In this document: one piece after another, positions 32,376-44,292 of the stretch
Numbering within the stretch: the stretch's first letter is position 1
How the letters are laid out: every line of letters starts with the position of its first letter
Assembly (NCBI RefSeq): GCF_000968685.2
Contig: NZ_LAKD02000052.1
Coordinates: forward strand, 1 to 64,000
Source: Streptomyces antioxidans
GTDB taxonomy: Bacteria > Actinomycetota > Actinomycetes > Streptomycetales > Streptomycetaceae
Direction: 5' to 3'
Length of the DNA stretch: 64,000 nucleotides
The notes under the pieces: generated by a model
Told to the model about the DNA's origin: nothing
The model's input: the letters and a program-made list of their open reading frames with translations, nothing else
Database searches by the model: none
Translations under genes and position numbers: made by a program

Positions 32376-33458
32376 TCACAGATGGTGGGCGCGGCGTTCC
32401 CGCAGCAGCAGCCAGGCCAGATAGAGGCCGCCGCCCATGCCCATCACCACGCCCACCGGCATCAGCGCCGATCCGGTGACGCGCTGGGTCACCAGGTCCG
32501 CCGTGGCCACCAGCAGGGCCCCCATCCAGGCGGCGGGCAGTACGTTCGGGCCCGCCGCCCGGGTGACGCGGCGGGCCAGCTGGGGCGCGGCCATCGCCAG
32601 GAACGGGATCGGGCCCGCCGCCGCGACGGCCAGGGCCGTCAGACACGTGCCCGCGCTCAGCAGCACCAGGCGGCTGCGCTCGGGGGGCACCCCGAGCGCG
32701 CCCGCCGTGTCGTCGCCCATCTCCAGCATGGTCAGCCGGCGTGCGTGGGCGAGGATGACCGGGACGCAGACGATCAGACCGAGCCCGGCGATCCCGGCCT
32801 CGCCCCAGCCACGGGCGTTGAGCGAACCGATCATCCAGGCCGCGGCCTGTGCCGCCTTGCCGATGTCGGCGCGTACGTACAGGAAGCTGGTCATCGCCCC
32901 GAGCACCGCGGAGGCGCCGATGCCGACCAGGACGAGCCGGTAGCCGTGCACCCCGCGCCGCCACGCCAGCAGATACACCGCGACGGCCGTGGCGAAGCCG
33001 CCGAGCAGCGCCCCGGACGCGGTCTGCGCGGTGCCCGCGTCCAGGAAGATGATCGCGACGAGCGCACCCGCGGAGGCGCCGTTGCTGAACCCGATGATGT
33101 CCGGGCTGCCCAGCGGGTTACGGGTCAGGGACTGGAAGACCGCACCGGCCATGCCCGAGCCGAAGCCGACGAGTACGGCCACCACGGCCCGGGGCAGCCG
33201 CAGGTCGAGCACGATGAAGTCGGCGCCGGGCGGGCCGTTTCCGGTGAAGGTCCGCAGCACCTCAAGGGGCGAGAGCTCGTAGGTGCCGGTGCCGACGGAG
33301 AGCACCACCACCGCCGCCGTGAGCACGATCAGTACGGCGCAGACCAGGACGGCGCGCGGATCGAAGCGGAGCGAGTAACGGCCCGCGCGCACGCGGCCAT
33401 GGCGCGGCTGTGCCCGCCACGCGCCGTTCCGCCGGGACGTGTCCTGGACCAGGCTCAC
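32376..33458 (-). CDS. fepG: Ferric-siderophore ABC permease, FepG-like (FecCD family)
   Basis: A 360-residue FecCD permease with about ten hydrophobic segments. Landmarks are LRLPRAVVAVLVGFGSGMAG and QSLTRNPLGSPDIIGFSNGA in the first third, and AAAGPIPFLAMAAPQLARR, the coupling region to the ATPase, near residue 280. It pairs with the next permease to form the membrane channel for ferric catecholate. The GTG at 33458 overlaps the stop of the fepD-like gene (GTGA), so the two are co-translated. No FepC-type ATPase is encoded beside them. Confidence 0.92.
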   Translation of the reverse strand: MSLVQDTSRRNGAWRAQPRHGRVRAGRYSLRFDPRAVLVCAVLIVLTAAVVVLSVGTGTYELSPLEVLRTFTGNGPPGADFIVLDLRLPRAVVAVLVGFGSGMAGAVFQSLTRNPLGSPDIIGFSNGASAGALVAIIFLDAGTAQTASGALLGGFATAVAVYLLAWRRGVHGYRLVLVGIGASAVLGAMTSFLYVRADIGKAAQAAAWMIGSLNARGWGEAGIAGLGLIVCVPVILAHARRLTMLEMGDDTAGALGVPPERSRLVLLSAGTCLTALAVAAAGPIPFLAMAAPQLARRVTRAAGPNVLPAAWMGALLVATADLVTQRVTGSALMPVGVVMGMGGGLYLAWLLLRERRAHHL

Positions 33459-34507
33459 AGCTTGGCCACCTTCCGCTGGCGTACGAGATGGATGAAGAGC
33501 AGGCCGCCCAGGAACGAGGTGACGATGTCCACCTGGATCTCGGAGGGCGGCACCACGACGCGGCCGATCACATCGGACACGAGCATCAGCGCGGGGGCGT
33601 ACAGCGCGCAGTAGGGCAGCATCCAGCGGGGTTCGGGACCGGTGAACGCGCGGACGGCGTGCGGGATCATCAGCCCGACGAAGGAGATCGGTCCGCACAC
33701 CGCGGTGGCGCTGCCGCACAGCAGGGTGATGGCCACGACCGACAGGACGCGGGTGCGCCGGACCGAGGCGCCCAGCGCGCGGGCCTGGTCCTCGCCCAGC
33801 GCGATGGCGCCCAGGGGGCGGGCCAGCGCGAACGCGAGCAGGGCGCCCGCGACCAGCAGCGGCAGCGTGTCGAGCAGGAGTCCGGGGTCGCGCTTCTCCA
33901 GCGTGCCCACGGTCCAGTACCGCATGGAGTCGAGGGTGCTGAGGTCCCACAGCTGAAGGCCGTTCACATAGCCGAAGAGGGCCGCGTTGACGGCGGTTCC
34001 GGCCAGCGCGAGCCGTACCGGGGTGGCCGAGCGGGTGCCGCCCAGCGCGTTCACCAGGACGGCGGCGACGGCGGCGCCCACCAGGGCGAACCAGAGATAG
34101 CCGGTGAAGGAGGTGATGCCGAACACCGCGATCGCGGTGACGACGGCGGCGGACGCGCCCGCGTTCACCCCGAGCAGTCCGGGGTCGGCGAGCGGATTGC
34201 GGGTCAGGACCTGCATCACACCGCCCGCGAGGCCCAGCGCGGCGCCCGCCGCGATCCCGATGAGGGTCCGCGGCAGCCGCAGTTCCCGGACGATGTTGTC
34301 ATGTCGTGAGCCCGAGGGGGAGAACAGCGCCGACCAGACGTCACCGAGCGGAATGCGCTCGGCGCCCACCGCCAGTGACAGCGCGGTCGCCGCGATCAGC
34401 AGCGCCGTTCCCAGCAAGAGGCCGGTCGTGCGCCGGGGTCGGCTCCGGCCGGTGTCCGGGAGCGTCGGTCGGGGTCCCGGGAGGACTCGCGTTTCAGAAG
34501 GAGACAC
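33455..34507 (-). CDS. fepD: Ferric-siderophore ABC permease, FepD-like (FecCD family)
   Basis: A 350-residue FecCD permease, partner of the downstream gene. Conserved blocks include ELRLPRTLIGIAAGAALGLA, QVLTRNPLADPGLLGVNAGA and the cytoplasmic coupling segment CGPISFVGLMIPHAVR near residue 268. The GTG start at 34507 lies directly beside the iron box with no ribosome-binding site between; transcription from within or next to the box would give a leaderless or near-leaderless message. It diverges from the binding-protein gene, both under the same operator. Confidence 0.92.
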   Translation of the reverse strand: MSPSETRVLPGPRPTLPDTGRSRPRRTTGLLLGTALLIAATALSLAVGAERIPLGDVWSALFSPSGSRHDNIVRELRLPRTLIGIAAGAALGLAGGVMQVLTRNPLADPGLLGVNAGASAAVVTAIAVFGITSFTGYLWFALVGAAVAAVLVNALGGTRSATPVRLALAGTAVNAALFGYVNGLQLWDLSTLDSMRYWTVGTLEKRDPGLLLDTLPLLVAGALLAFALARPLGAIALGEDQARALGASVRRTRVLSVVAITLLCGSATAVCGPISFVGLMIPHAVRAFTGPEPRWMLPYCALYAPALMLVSDVIGRVVVPPSEIQVDIVTSFLGGLLFIHLVRQRKVAKL

Positions 34508-34512
34508 ATTTC

Positions 34513-34531
34513 TTAGGTTAGGCTAACCTAA
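34513..34531. promoter_or_regulatory. Perfect iron box (DmdR/IdeR operator) between fepD and fepB
   Basis: TTAGGTTAGGCTAACCTAA is a full 19-base consensus operator, symmetric around its central base. It is five bases from the fepD start codon and 47 from the fepB-like start, and should control fepDG in one direction and fepB-entA-entC-entEB-ArCP-entF in the other. Confidence 0.96.
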
Positions 34532-34578
34532 GCTCGTTTGCGATCTCTGGATGACACTCTTTGAGGAGCATGACCGAC

Positions 34579-35559
34579 ATGTCCCCCACCCGATTTCTCC
34601 GCCGGGCCGCTCTGCGCTCCTGCGCCGCCGCCGTGGCGGGAGTCCTTCTCCTGAGCGCCTGTGGCGACGGAGGCGACGACGACGCCAAGGCGAAGGCCGC
34701 GTCGGACACGACACGTCAGATCACCGACGCCCAGGGCCGCGAGGTGAAGGTCCCCAGCGCCCCCAAGAAGGTCGTCGCGCTCAGCGAGCCGACGCTCGAC
34801 GCCTCGCTCGCGCTCGGCGTGGAACCGGTCGGGGCGACCGCGGGCCGGGGCCAGCGGGACATGTCCACGTACCTCAAGGACAAGGCGGGCACGGCACAGG
34901 TCGTCGCCACCGTCGCCGAGGCCGACATGGAGAAGCTGGCCGCGCTGCGGCCCGACCTGATCCTGCTGGACGAGACGACCGGTGCCAAGCGGACGGTCGA
35001 CAAGCTGCAGGAAATAGCGCCCACCGTCGTCACCGCGAAGCTCAACGAGGACTGGAAGAAGGCGTTCACCGACACCGCCGACGCCCTGAACAAGAAGTCC
35101 GCCGCCCAGAAGTGGCTCAAGGACTTCGACGCCCGTATCACCGACACCAAGAAGAAGCTCGGTGACAACGCGGGCAAGTCGGTGTCCGTGATCCGCTGGC
35201 AGGACGGCGCGCCCTCGGTCGTCGGCAAGGGCGACGGCGTGGTCGCCTCCACCCTGAAGGCGCTCGGCATGACCCGGCCCGCGGACCAGCGGGGCGCGAG
35301 CGCCGGTCACAGCGAGCCGGTCTCCCTGGAAAAGCTCGACACCATCGACGGCGACTGGCTGTTCTTCGGGACGCTCGGCGACAAGGCGGACGGCGAGAAG
35401 GCGTACGCCGGGGCCCGCAAGGCCACCAACTTCGGCAGGCTGAAGGCCGAGCGGGACCAGCACGTCGTGGTGATCGAAGGCTCGGCGTGGAACAGCGCGG
35501 GCGGCCCGCTCTCCGCCGATGTCGTGCTGAACGGCCTCAGGGCCGCGCTGGCCACCTGA
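34579..35559 (+). CDS. fepB: Ferric-siderophore-binding lipoprotein, FepB-like
   Basis: A 326-residue surface lipoprotein. The signal has twin arginines (FLRR), a hydrophobic core and the lipobox LLSAC with lipid-modified Cys28. The mature part is a two-lobed periplasmic-binding protein of the Fe3+-siderophore class (start GREVKVPSAPKKVVALSEP, then LRPDLILLDETTGAKR). It should capture the ferric catecholate and pass it to FepDG. GAGGAG is ten bases before this ATG but only one base from the ATG at 34570, so 34579 is used. Its stop overlaps the entA start (TGATG). Confidence 0.92.
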   Translation: MSPTRFLRRAALRSCAAAVAGVLLLSACGDGGDDDAKAKAASDTTRQITDAQGREVKVPSAPKKVVALSEPTLDASLALGVEPVGATAGRGQRDMSTYLKDKAGTAQVVATVAEADMEKLAALRPDLILLDETTGAKRTVDKLQEIAPTVVTAKLNEDWKKAFTDTADALNKKSAAQKWLKDFDARITDTKKKLGDNAGKSVSVIRWQDGAPSVVGKGDGVVASTLKALGMTRPADQRGASAGHSEPVSLEKLDTIDGDWLFFGTLGDKADGEKAYAGARKATNFGRLKAERDQHVVVIEGSAWNSAGGPLSADVVLNGLRAALAT

Positions 35560-36368
35560 TGTCCGGCCAGCGTCCCGCAGCCGAACTGGCCGGCCGGCGC
35601 GCCCTCGTCACGGGGGCGGGACGGGGCATCGGCGAGGCCGTGGTCGCCGCGCTCGCCGGGCGCGGCGCCCGCGTCCTGGCCACCGACCTGGACGGCGACG
35701 CCGTCGCGGAGGTCGCCGGACGGCATCCGGAAGGGCAGGTCCTGTCCCGCCCGCTCGACGTCACCGATACGGCGGCCGTCGAGGCGCTTGTCGCGGACGC
35801 CGAGGAGACCGCGGGTCCGCTCGACATCGCCGTCAACGTGGCCGGTGTCCTGCGCACATCACCCGCCGTCGACCTCAGCGACGAGGACTGGTCGGCCACC
35901 TTCGCCGTCAACACCGACGGTGTCTTCCACGTCTCCCGGTCCGTCGCCCGGCGCATGGTCCGGCGCGGCGGCGGCAGCATCGTCACCGTCGCCTCCAACG
36001 CGGCCGGTATCCCCCGGATGGGCATGGCCGCGTACGCCGCGTCGAAGGCCGCGACCGCCATGTTCACCAAGTGCCTCGGCCTGGAGGTCGCCGCCCACGG
36101 CGTGCGCTGCAACACCGTCTGTCCCGGCTCGACCCTCACCGCCATGCAGCGGGGCATGTGGGAGGCCGCCGGGGCCGGCGACACCGGGGCCGCCGCCCGG
36201 TCCGTCGTCGAGGGCGACCTGGCGGCCCACCGCACCGGCATCCCGCTCGGCCGGATCGCGGACCCGGCCGACATCGCCGAGGCGGTGGCCTTCCTCGCCT
36301 CCGACCGCGCCCGCCACATCACCCTGCACGACCTGTACGTCGACGGCGGCGCCACCCTGCGGGCGTGA
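35559..36368 (+). CDS. entA: 2,3-dihydro-2,3-dihydroxybenzoate dehydrogenase
   Basis: A 269-residue short-chain dehydrogenase. The cofactor loop is TGAGRGIGEAVV near residue 21, NVAGVL near 99, and the catalytic Ser/Tyr/Lys lie in SNAAGIPRMGMAAYAASKAA. It oxidises 2,3-dihydro-DHB to 2,3-dihydroxybenzoate, the last step of the aryl acid pathway. Family assignment is secure; the EntA function follows from the neighbouring isochorismate genes. The ATG shares one base with the fepB-like stop. A 128-base gap separates it from entC. Confidence 0.93.
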   Translation: MSGQRPAAELAGRRALVTGAGRGIGEAVVAALAGRGARVLATDLDGDAVAEVAGRHPEGQVLSRPLDVTDTAAVEALVADAEETAGPLDIAVNVAGVLRTSPAVDLSDEDWSATFAVNTDGVFHVSRSVARRMVRRGGGSIVTVASNAAGIPRMGMAAYAASKAATAMFTKCLGLEVAAHGVRCNTVCPGSTLTAMQRGMWEAAGAGDTGAAARSVVEGDLAAHRTGIPLGRIADPADIAEAVAFLASDRARHITLHDLYVDGGATLRA

Positions 36369-36496
36369 CGGGCCGCCCCGGACCCGCCACCCGAACCGCC
36401 CGGCCGCCGGACCACCGGCCCCGGCCGCCGAGTCCGGCCCCGCCCCTCGCCCATCTCCCCTCCCCCACCAACGCCATCCCTCACAGGAGGCACCGC

Positions 36497-37716
36497 ATGA
36501 CGACGCCCATATCCGGATCCGGACCCAGTACCTCCGCCCCCGAGCTCGCGCCCCCGGAACTGACCGCCCCCGGGGCCGCGACCGCGCTCCTCGACGCCTA
36601 CGTACCGTCCACCGACCGCTTCCTCGCCACTCCGCACCGCACCCTGCTCGGACGGGGATCGGCGGCCGAACTGCCGCCGGGCGCGGGGCCGTTGCCGACG
36701 CGCGTACGCGAACTCCTCGACGCCCGCCAGCGCACCGGCCGGCCCGCTCCGGTCGTCATGGGCACCCTGCCGTTCTCCCCCGACGCCCGGCCCGCCCTGG
36801 CCGTCCCCGAAAGCGTGCGCTGGGCGCCGCCCCTGCGCCAGGACCCGCTCATCGCGCTGCCCGTGCCGCACGGCCGGGGCGTCGACTGGCAGGTGCGCGA
36901 GGTGCCCGCGCCGCGGGCGTACGGCGCCGCGGTGGCCGCAGCCGTCGCGCGGATGAAGGCCGGTGAGTTCGACAAGGTCGTCCTCGCCCGCACCCTCGAA
37001 CTGACCGCCCCCGAGGCCCCCGGCCTCCCGGCGATGCTGCGCCGGCTGGCCCACCGCGACCCGGCCGGCTACACCTTCGCGATGCCCAGCGGGCCCGGCC
37101 GCACCCTGATCGGCGCGAGTCCCGAACTCCTGGTCTCCAGACGCGGACCCGTCCTCACCGCCAACCCGCTGGCGGGCTCCGCGCCGCGCAGCGCCGACCT
37201 CGCCGAGGACGTGCGCCGCGCCGTCGCCCTTCTCGAATCGCCCAAGGACCTCCACGAGCACGCCGTGGTCGTGGCCGCCGTACGCCAGGCCCTCGCCCCG
37301 TTCTGCACCCGCCTGTATGTGCCCGAGCGCCCCACCCTCGTCCGTACCGCCGCGATGTGGCACCTGTCCACCACCGTCACCGGCGACCTCGCGCGGCCGG
37401 AGCACACCACCGCGCTCGACCTCGCCCACGCCCTGCACCCCACGCCCGCCGTCTGCGGTACGCCCACCGACGTGGCCCGGCGGGTCATCGCCGAGTCCGA
37501 GCCGTTCGACCGCGGCGCCTACACCGGCATGGTCGGCTGGCAGAACGCCGACGGCGACGGGGAGTGGGTGGTCACCATCCGCTGCGCCGAGGCCGAGGGC
37601 GGGCTGTTGCGCCTGTTCGCGGGCGCCGGGCTGGTGGCCGGCTCCTCGCCCGAGGCCGAGACCGCCGAGACCGCCGCCAAGTTCCGCACCTTCCTGCACG
37701 CGGTGGGGGCGAGCCT

Positions 37717-37720
<4 letters not shown>
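36497..37720 (+). CDS. entC: Isochorismate synthase
   Basis: A 407-residue chorismate-binding enzyme that isomerises chorismate to isochorismate. Conserved blocks: KAGEFDKVVLART near residue 155, GASPELLVSRRG near 210, ANPLAGSAPRS, the Glu-His pair in DLHEHAVVV near 253, HPTPAVCGTP near 315 and FDRGAYTGMVGW near 337. The C-terminal location of all motifs and the absence of a lyase insertion fit EntC/DhbC rather than anthranilate or salicylate synthase. GGAGG precedes the ATG at 36497. It overlaps the next gene by four bases (GTGA). Confidence 0.95.
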
Positions 37721-40007
<2,287 letters not shown>

Positions 40008-40011
<4 letters not shown>

Positions 40012-40241
40012 CACTCACCCTGGAACGGATCCGCGGCGATGTCGCCGACTGCCTCGGCGAGGACCCCGCCGACATCCCCGTCGACGAGAACCTGGTGGAC
40101 TACGGACTGGACTCGGTCCGCATCATGACCCTCCTGGAACGCTGGCGCCGCGACCACGGCGCGACGGTCTCCTTCGTCGACCTCGCCGAGGAGCCCGCCG
40201 TCGAGTCCTGGGCCCGGATCCTGGGGGTGGCCACCCCATGA
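40008..40241 (+). CDS. Stand-alone aryl carrier protein
   Basis: A 77-residue carrier protein with the phosphopantetheine Ser36 in YGLDSVRIM. It corresponds to the C-terminal domain of EntB and would hold 2,3-dihydroxybenzoyl thioester for condensation by EntF. Helix IV ends in WARILG. It overlaps the preceding gene and entF by four bases each (ATGA), implying equal translation. The activating phosphopantetheinyl transferase is not in this window. Confidence 0.93.
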
Positions 40242-43200
40242 CCGTACTGATCGAGCCGGAGAACGGTGAGACCGGGGCGCTCGACTGCGTACTGCCGCTG
40301 ACCGCCGCCCAGTCCGGCATGTGGTTCGCCCAGGCCCTCGACCCGCTCAGCCCCGCGCAGAACACCGCCGAGTACCTGGAGATCGACGGCGAGCTGGACG
40401 CCGAGGTGTTCGCGCGGGCGCTGCGCCGGGTCACCGCCGAGGCCGACGCGCTGCGCGTCCGGATCGAGGACACGCCCGACGGGCCCCGCCAGCGCGTGTG
40501 CGCCACGGTCGAGCCGCCGCTCACCGTGCACCACGGACTGACCAGGGAACAGGCCCTGGAGTGGATGCGCAAGGACCTCACCACGCCGTGCGACCTGGCC
40601 GCGGGGCCGCTGTTCCGCCACGCCCTGTTCCGGGTGGGCGAGCGGCGCTGGCTGTGGTACCAGCGCATCCACCACCTCGTGATCGACGGCTTCGGCTACT
40701 CCCTGCTGGTGCGCCGCACGGCCGAGGTCTACACGGCCCTGATCCGGGGCGAGGACCCCGGCCCCCGTGCCTTCGAGACGCTGGCCGACCTGCTGGCCGT
40801 CGACGCCGAATACCGCGCCTCGGACGCCTTCGCGGCCGACCGCGAGCACTGGACCAGGGCGTTCGAGGACCGCCCGGAGGCGCCCCGGCTCGCGGGCCGC
40901 GCCGCGCTGCCCTCCCGGACGTTCCGCCGCCACACCACCCATCTCGCCGCCGCCACCACGGAGCGGCTGCGCGAGCTCGCCACCCTGACCCGGGCCACCT
41001 GGCCCGATGTGCTCATCGCCGCCCAGGCCCTCTACACCTCCCGCGCCACGGGCCGCGCCGATGTGGTCCTGGGCCTGCCGATGATGGGCCGCATCGGCTC
41101 GGTCGCGCTGCGGGTGCCCGGCATGGTGATGAACGTGCTGCCGCTGCGACTGACCGTCGCCCCGGACGCGACCTTCGCGCAGTTGGTGCGCCAGGTCGTG
41201 CTCGGCATCCGCCGGTCGCGGCGCCACCAGCGCTACCGCTACGAGGAGATCCACCGCGACCTCGGACTGCTCGGCGAGGGCCGCGGCCTCGTCGGCCCGC
41301 TCGTCAACATCATGCCGTTCGACTACGGCGCCGACTTCGCCGGAGCCCCGGCCCGCGCCCACAACCTGTCGGCGGGCCCGGTCGACGACCTGACCGTCAA
41401 CGTCTACGACCGGGCCGACGGCCGTGGCCTGCGCATCGACCACGACGGCAACCCGGCACTGTACGAGGACGCCGACCTCGCCGCCCACCAGGTCCGGTTC
41501 GTGGATCTGCTCGCCCGGCTCGCCGACGCCGACCCGAACACCCGGCTCGCCGCCCACTCCATCGCGACAGCGGCCGAACTCTGCCTGGTCCGGGACGAGT
41601 TCAACCGCACCGGGCGCGCCCTGCCGCCGACGACGCTGATCGGCCCCATCGAGGCGCGGGCGAACCGCACACCGGAGGCGGTGGCGCTGGTCCACGACGG
41701 CACGTCCCTGACATACGCCGAGCTGAACGCGCGGGCCAACCGGCTGGCCCGCCATCTGCAGGGCCTGGGCGCCCGCCCGGGCGCACTGGTCGCGGTCTCC
41801 GTGCCCCGGTCCGTCGAGCTGATCGTCGCGCTCCTCGCGGTGCTGAAGGCGGGCGCCGCGTATCTGCCGCTGGACCCGGACTACCCCGGGCAGCGGCTGA
41901 CGTACATGCTCCGGGACGCCGCGCCCGTCTGCGCGGTCACCGACCGCGAGGGGCGGCTGCCCGGCGACGCGGGGACGCCGCTGGTGGTCCTCGACGGACT
42001 GGACCTCGCCGGGGACCCGGGGGTCAACCCGGGCCGCGCGCTCACGCCCGCCCACCCCGCGTACGTCATCTACACCTCCGGCTCCACGGGCCGCCCCAAG
42101 GGCGTCGTCGTCCCGCACTCGGCGATCGACAACCGGCTGCGGTGGATGCAGCACACGTACCCCATCGGGGACGGCGACCGGGTGCTGCAGAAGACGCCGT
42201 CGTCGTTCGACGTGTCCGTCTGGGAGTTCTTCTGGCCGCTGCGGGAGGGCGCGACGCTCGTCGTGGCCGAGCCCGGCGGGCACAGGGATCCGGTGTACCT
42301 GGCCCGGCTGATCCGCGAACGGGCCGTCACCACCTGCCACTTCGTGCCGTCGATGCTTCAGGTGTTCCTGGCCGGGCCCGGCGCTTCCGGGTGTGCGGGG
42401 GTGCTGCGCCGGGTGTTCTGCAGCGGCGAGGCCCTGCCCCGCGAGACGGCGGGCGCCTTCGCCCGTACGCTGCCCGGTACCGAGCTGCACAATCTGTACG
42501 GCCCCACCGAGGCCGCGGTCGACGTCAGCCACCACGCGTGCGCGCCCGACGACACCGGGCCGGTGCCGATCGGCCGGCCGGTCTGGAACACCCGCCTGTA
42601 CGTCCTGGACCCGGCCGGACAGCTCTGCCCGCCCGGTGTGACCGGCGAACTGTACCTGGCGGGCGCGCAGTTGGCCGACGGCTATCTGCAGCGCGGGGAG
42701 CTGACCGCACAGCGCTTCGTCGCCGATCCCTTCGGCCCGCCCGGCAGCCGCATGTACCGCACCGGGGACCTCGCCCGCTGGACCGAGCACGGCGAGGCCG
42801 AGTACCTGGGCCGCACCGACCACCAGGTGAAGCTGCGCGGGCAGCGGATCGAACCGGGCGAGGTCGAGGCGGCGCTGGCGGCACTGCCGGGCGTCGACGG
42901 TGCCTGCGCCCTCGTCCGCGAGGACCGCCTGGTCGGCTATGTCACCGGCGACGGCCCCAGCCCCGAGGCGATCCGCGCGGCCCTCGCGCGTGAGCTGCCC
43001 GACCACATGGTCCCCTCGGCCGTGGTGCCGCTTCCCGCGTTCCCGCTGAGCCCCAACGGCAAGCTGGACCGCCGCGAGCTCCCGGAGCCCGTCTTCGCCG
43101 GCGGCGCGCACCGGCGCCCCGCGGGACCGCGCGAGGAGGCCCTGACCCGCCTGTTCGCCGATGTGCTCGGCGCCGAACGGGCCGGCCCTGACGACGCGTT

Positions 43201-44137
43201 CTTCGACCTGGGCGGCACCTCGCTGCTCGCGGTGCGCCTGGTGAACCGGATCCGCGAGGAGCTGGGCGCGGAGCTGACCATCGGCTCCCTCTTCGAGGCA
43301 CCGTCCCCGGCCGCGCTGGCGGCCCGCATCGATGACGCCTCCCCGGTGGCGTCCGACGCCCTGGGCGTCCTGCTCCCGCTGCGCGCCCAGGGCACCCGCC
43401 CGCCGCTCTTCGCCATCCACCCGGCGGGCGGCCTCTCCTGGGCCTACGCGGGTCTCGCGGCACGGCTCGGCCCGGACCAGCCGGTCCACGGCATCCAGGC
43501 CCGCGGCCTGGCCGGCTCCGCCCCGCTGCCGCGCACCCTGTGGGAGCAGGCGCGGGACTACGCCGACCGGATCCGCGAGGTACGGCCGCACGGCCCGTAC
43601 CGGCTGCTGGGCTGGTCCGTCGGCGGCATCCTGGCGCACACGGTCGCGGTGCTGCTCCAGGAGGCGGGCGAATGGGTCGACCTCCTCGCCCTCCTGGACG
43701 CCTTCCCGGCGGAGCAGTGGCGCGAGCGCCCCGCGCCGGAGGAGGGTGACGCGCTCACGGCGGTGCTGCGCATGGCCGGTGTCGAGCGCGGCGCGGAGCG
43801 CACCCGCGAGGACGTACTCGCCACGCTCCGCGAGGCGGGCAGCCCGCTGGCGGGGCTGGGCGGGGGCACGCTGTCCCGGATCGTCGACATCGTCCCGAAC
43901 CACGCCCGCATGATGCGCGAGCACACCCACCGCCGCTTCCACGGCGACGTCGTGTTCTTCACGGCGGCGGCGCCGCGCCCCGAGCATTGGCTCACCGCGG
44001 AGGCCTGGCGTCCCCACATCACGGGCGACCTCGAGAACCACCGCCTTCCCTGCACCCATCCGGAGCTCCTGCGCGAGGAGCACGTGGACCGGATCGCCGA
44101 GGTGCTATCACCGCGGCTCGCGCGACGAGAGGCGTAG
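40238..44137 (+). CDS. entF: Enterobactin synthase component F (NRPS: C-A-T-TE)
   Basis: The 1299-residue protein (E. coli EntF about 1293) has a condensation domain (1-440; HHLVIDG), an adenylation domain (about 460-960), a carrier domain (LGGTSL, Ser near 994) and a thioesterase (nucleophile Ser near 1126 in GWSVGG, Asp in LLDAFP, final His in CTHPELL). Residues read from the A-domain pocket, D-V-W-H-F-S-L-V-D, equal the serine code of EntF. It should build DHB-Ser and cyclise three units into the trilactone. No MbtH-like gene lies nearby. It is the last gene of the iron-regulated operon. Confidence 0.96.
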   Translation: MTVLIEPENGETGALDCVLPLTAAQSGMWFAQALDPLSPAQNTAEYLEIDGELDAEVFARALRRVTAEADALRVRIEDTPDGPRQRVCATVEPPLTVHHGLTREQALEWMRKDLTTPCDLAAGPLFRHALFRVGERRWLWYQRIHHLVIDGFGYSLLVRRTAEVYTALIRGEDPGPRAFETLADLLAVDAEYRASDAFAADREHWTRAFEDRPEAPRLAGRAALPSRTFRRHTTHLAAATTERLRELATLTRATWPDVLIAAQALYTSRATGRADVVLGLPMMGRIGSVALRVPGMVMNVLPLRLTVAPDATFAQLVRQVVLGIRRSRRHQRYRYEEIHRDLGLLGEGRGLVGPLVNIMPFDYGADFAGAPARAHNLSAGPVDDLTVNVYDRADGRGLRIDHDGNPALYEDADLAAHQVRFVDLLARLADADPNTRLAAHSIATAAELCLVRDEFNRTGRALPPTTLIGPIEARANRTPEAVALVHDGTSLTYAELNARANRLARHLQGLGARPGALVAVSVPRSVELIVALLAVLKAGAAYLPLDPDYPGQRLTYMLRDAAPVCAVTDREGRLPGDAGTPLVVLDGLDLAGDPGVNPGRALTPAHPAYVIYTSGSTGRPKGVVVPHSAIDNRLRWMQHTYPIGDGDRVLQKTPSSFDVSVWEFFWPLREGATLVVAEPGGHRDPVYLARLIRERAVTTCHFVPSMLQVFLAGPGASGCAGVLRRVFCSGEALPRETAGAFARTLPGTELHNLYGPTEAAVDVSHHACAPDDTGPVPIGRPVWNTRLYVLDPAGQLCPPGVTGELYLAGAQLADGYLQRGELTAQRFVADPFGPPGSRMYRTGDLARWTEHGEAEYLGRTDHQVKLRGQRIEPGEVEAALAALPGVDGACALVREDRLVGYVTGDGPSPEAIRAALARELPDHMVPSAVVPLPAFPLSPNGKLDRRELPEPVFAGGAHRRPAGPREEALTRLFADVLGAERAGPDDAFFDLGGTSLLAVRLVNRIREELGAELTIGSLFEAPSPAALAARIDDASPVASDALGVLLPLRAQGTRPPLFAIHPAGGLSWAYAGLAARLGPDQPVHGIQARGLAGSAPLPRTLWEQARDYADRIREVRPHGPYRLLGWSVGGILAHTVAVLLQEAGEWVDLLALLDAFPAEQWRERPAPEEGDALTAVLRMAGVERGAERTREDVLATLREAGSPLAGLGGGTLSRIVDIVPNHARMMREHTHRRFHGDVVFFTAAAPRPEHWLTAEAWRPHITGDLENHRLPCTHPELLREEHVDRIAEVLSPRLARREA

Positions 44138-44292
44138 CCGGGGGTACCGGGGCGCGGCGGCGGGGCCCGGAGCGGACGGAGGGCGGGCACACGTCATGGT
44201 GGACGCGCGGCGGGGCCGCTCCTAGCCTCTGTGGGTGAAGCCGCGGGGCGTGCGCACGGTCCGCCGCCGACAGCGCACGCAGAGGAGCCAGC

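Noticed and set aside
40100..44083. A 1327-codon open frame antisense to entF
   Set aside because: Typical antisense frame of GC-rich coding DNA; its composition is Gly/Arg/Val/Gln-rich without motifs, while the plus strand encodes a full NRPS.
40238..44137. Griseobactin- or mirubactin-type NRPS with other amino acids
   Set aside because: Only one module is present and its pocket residues match the serine code; there is no second adenylation domain.
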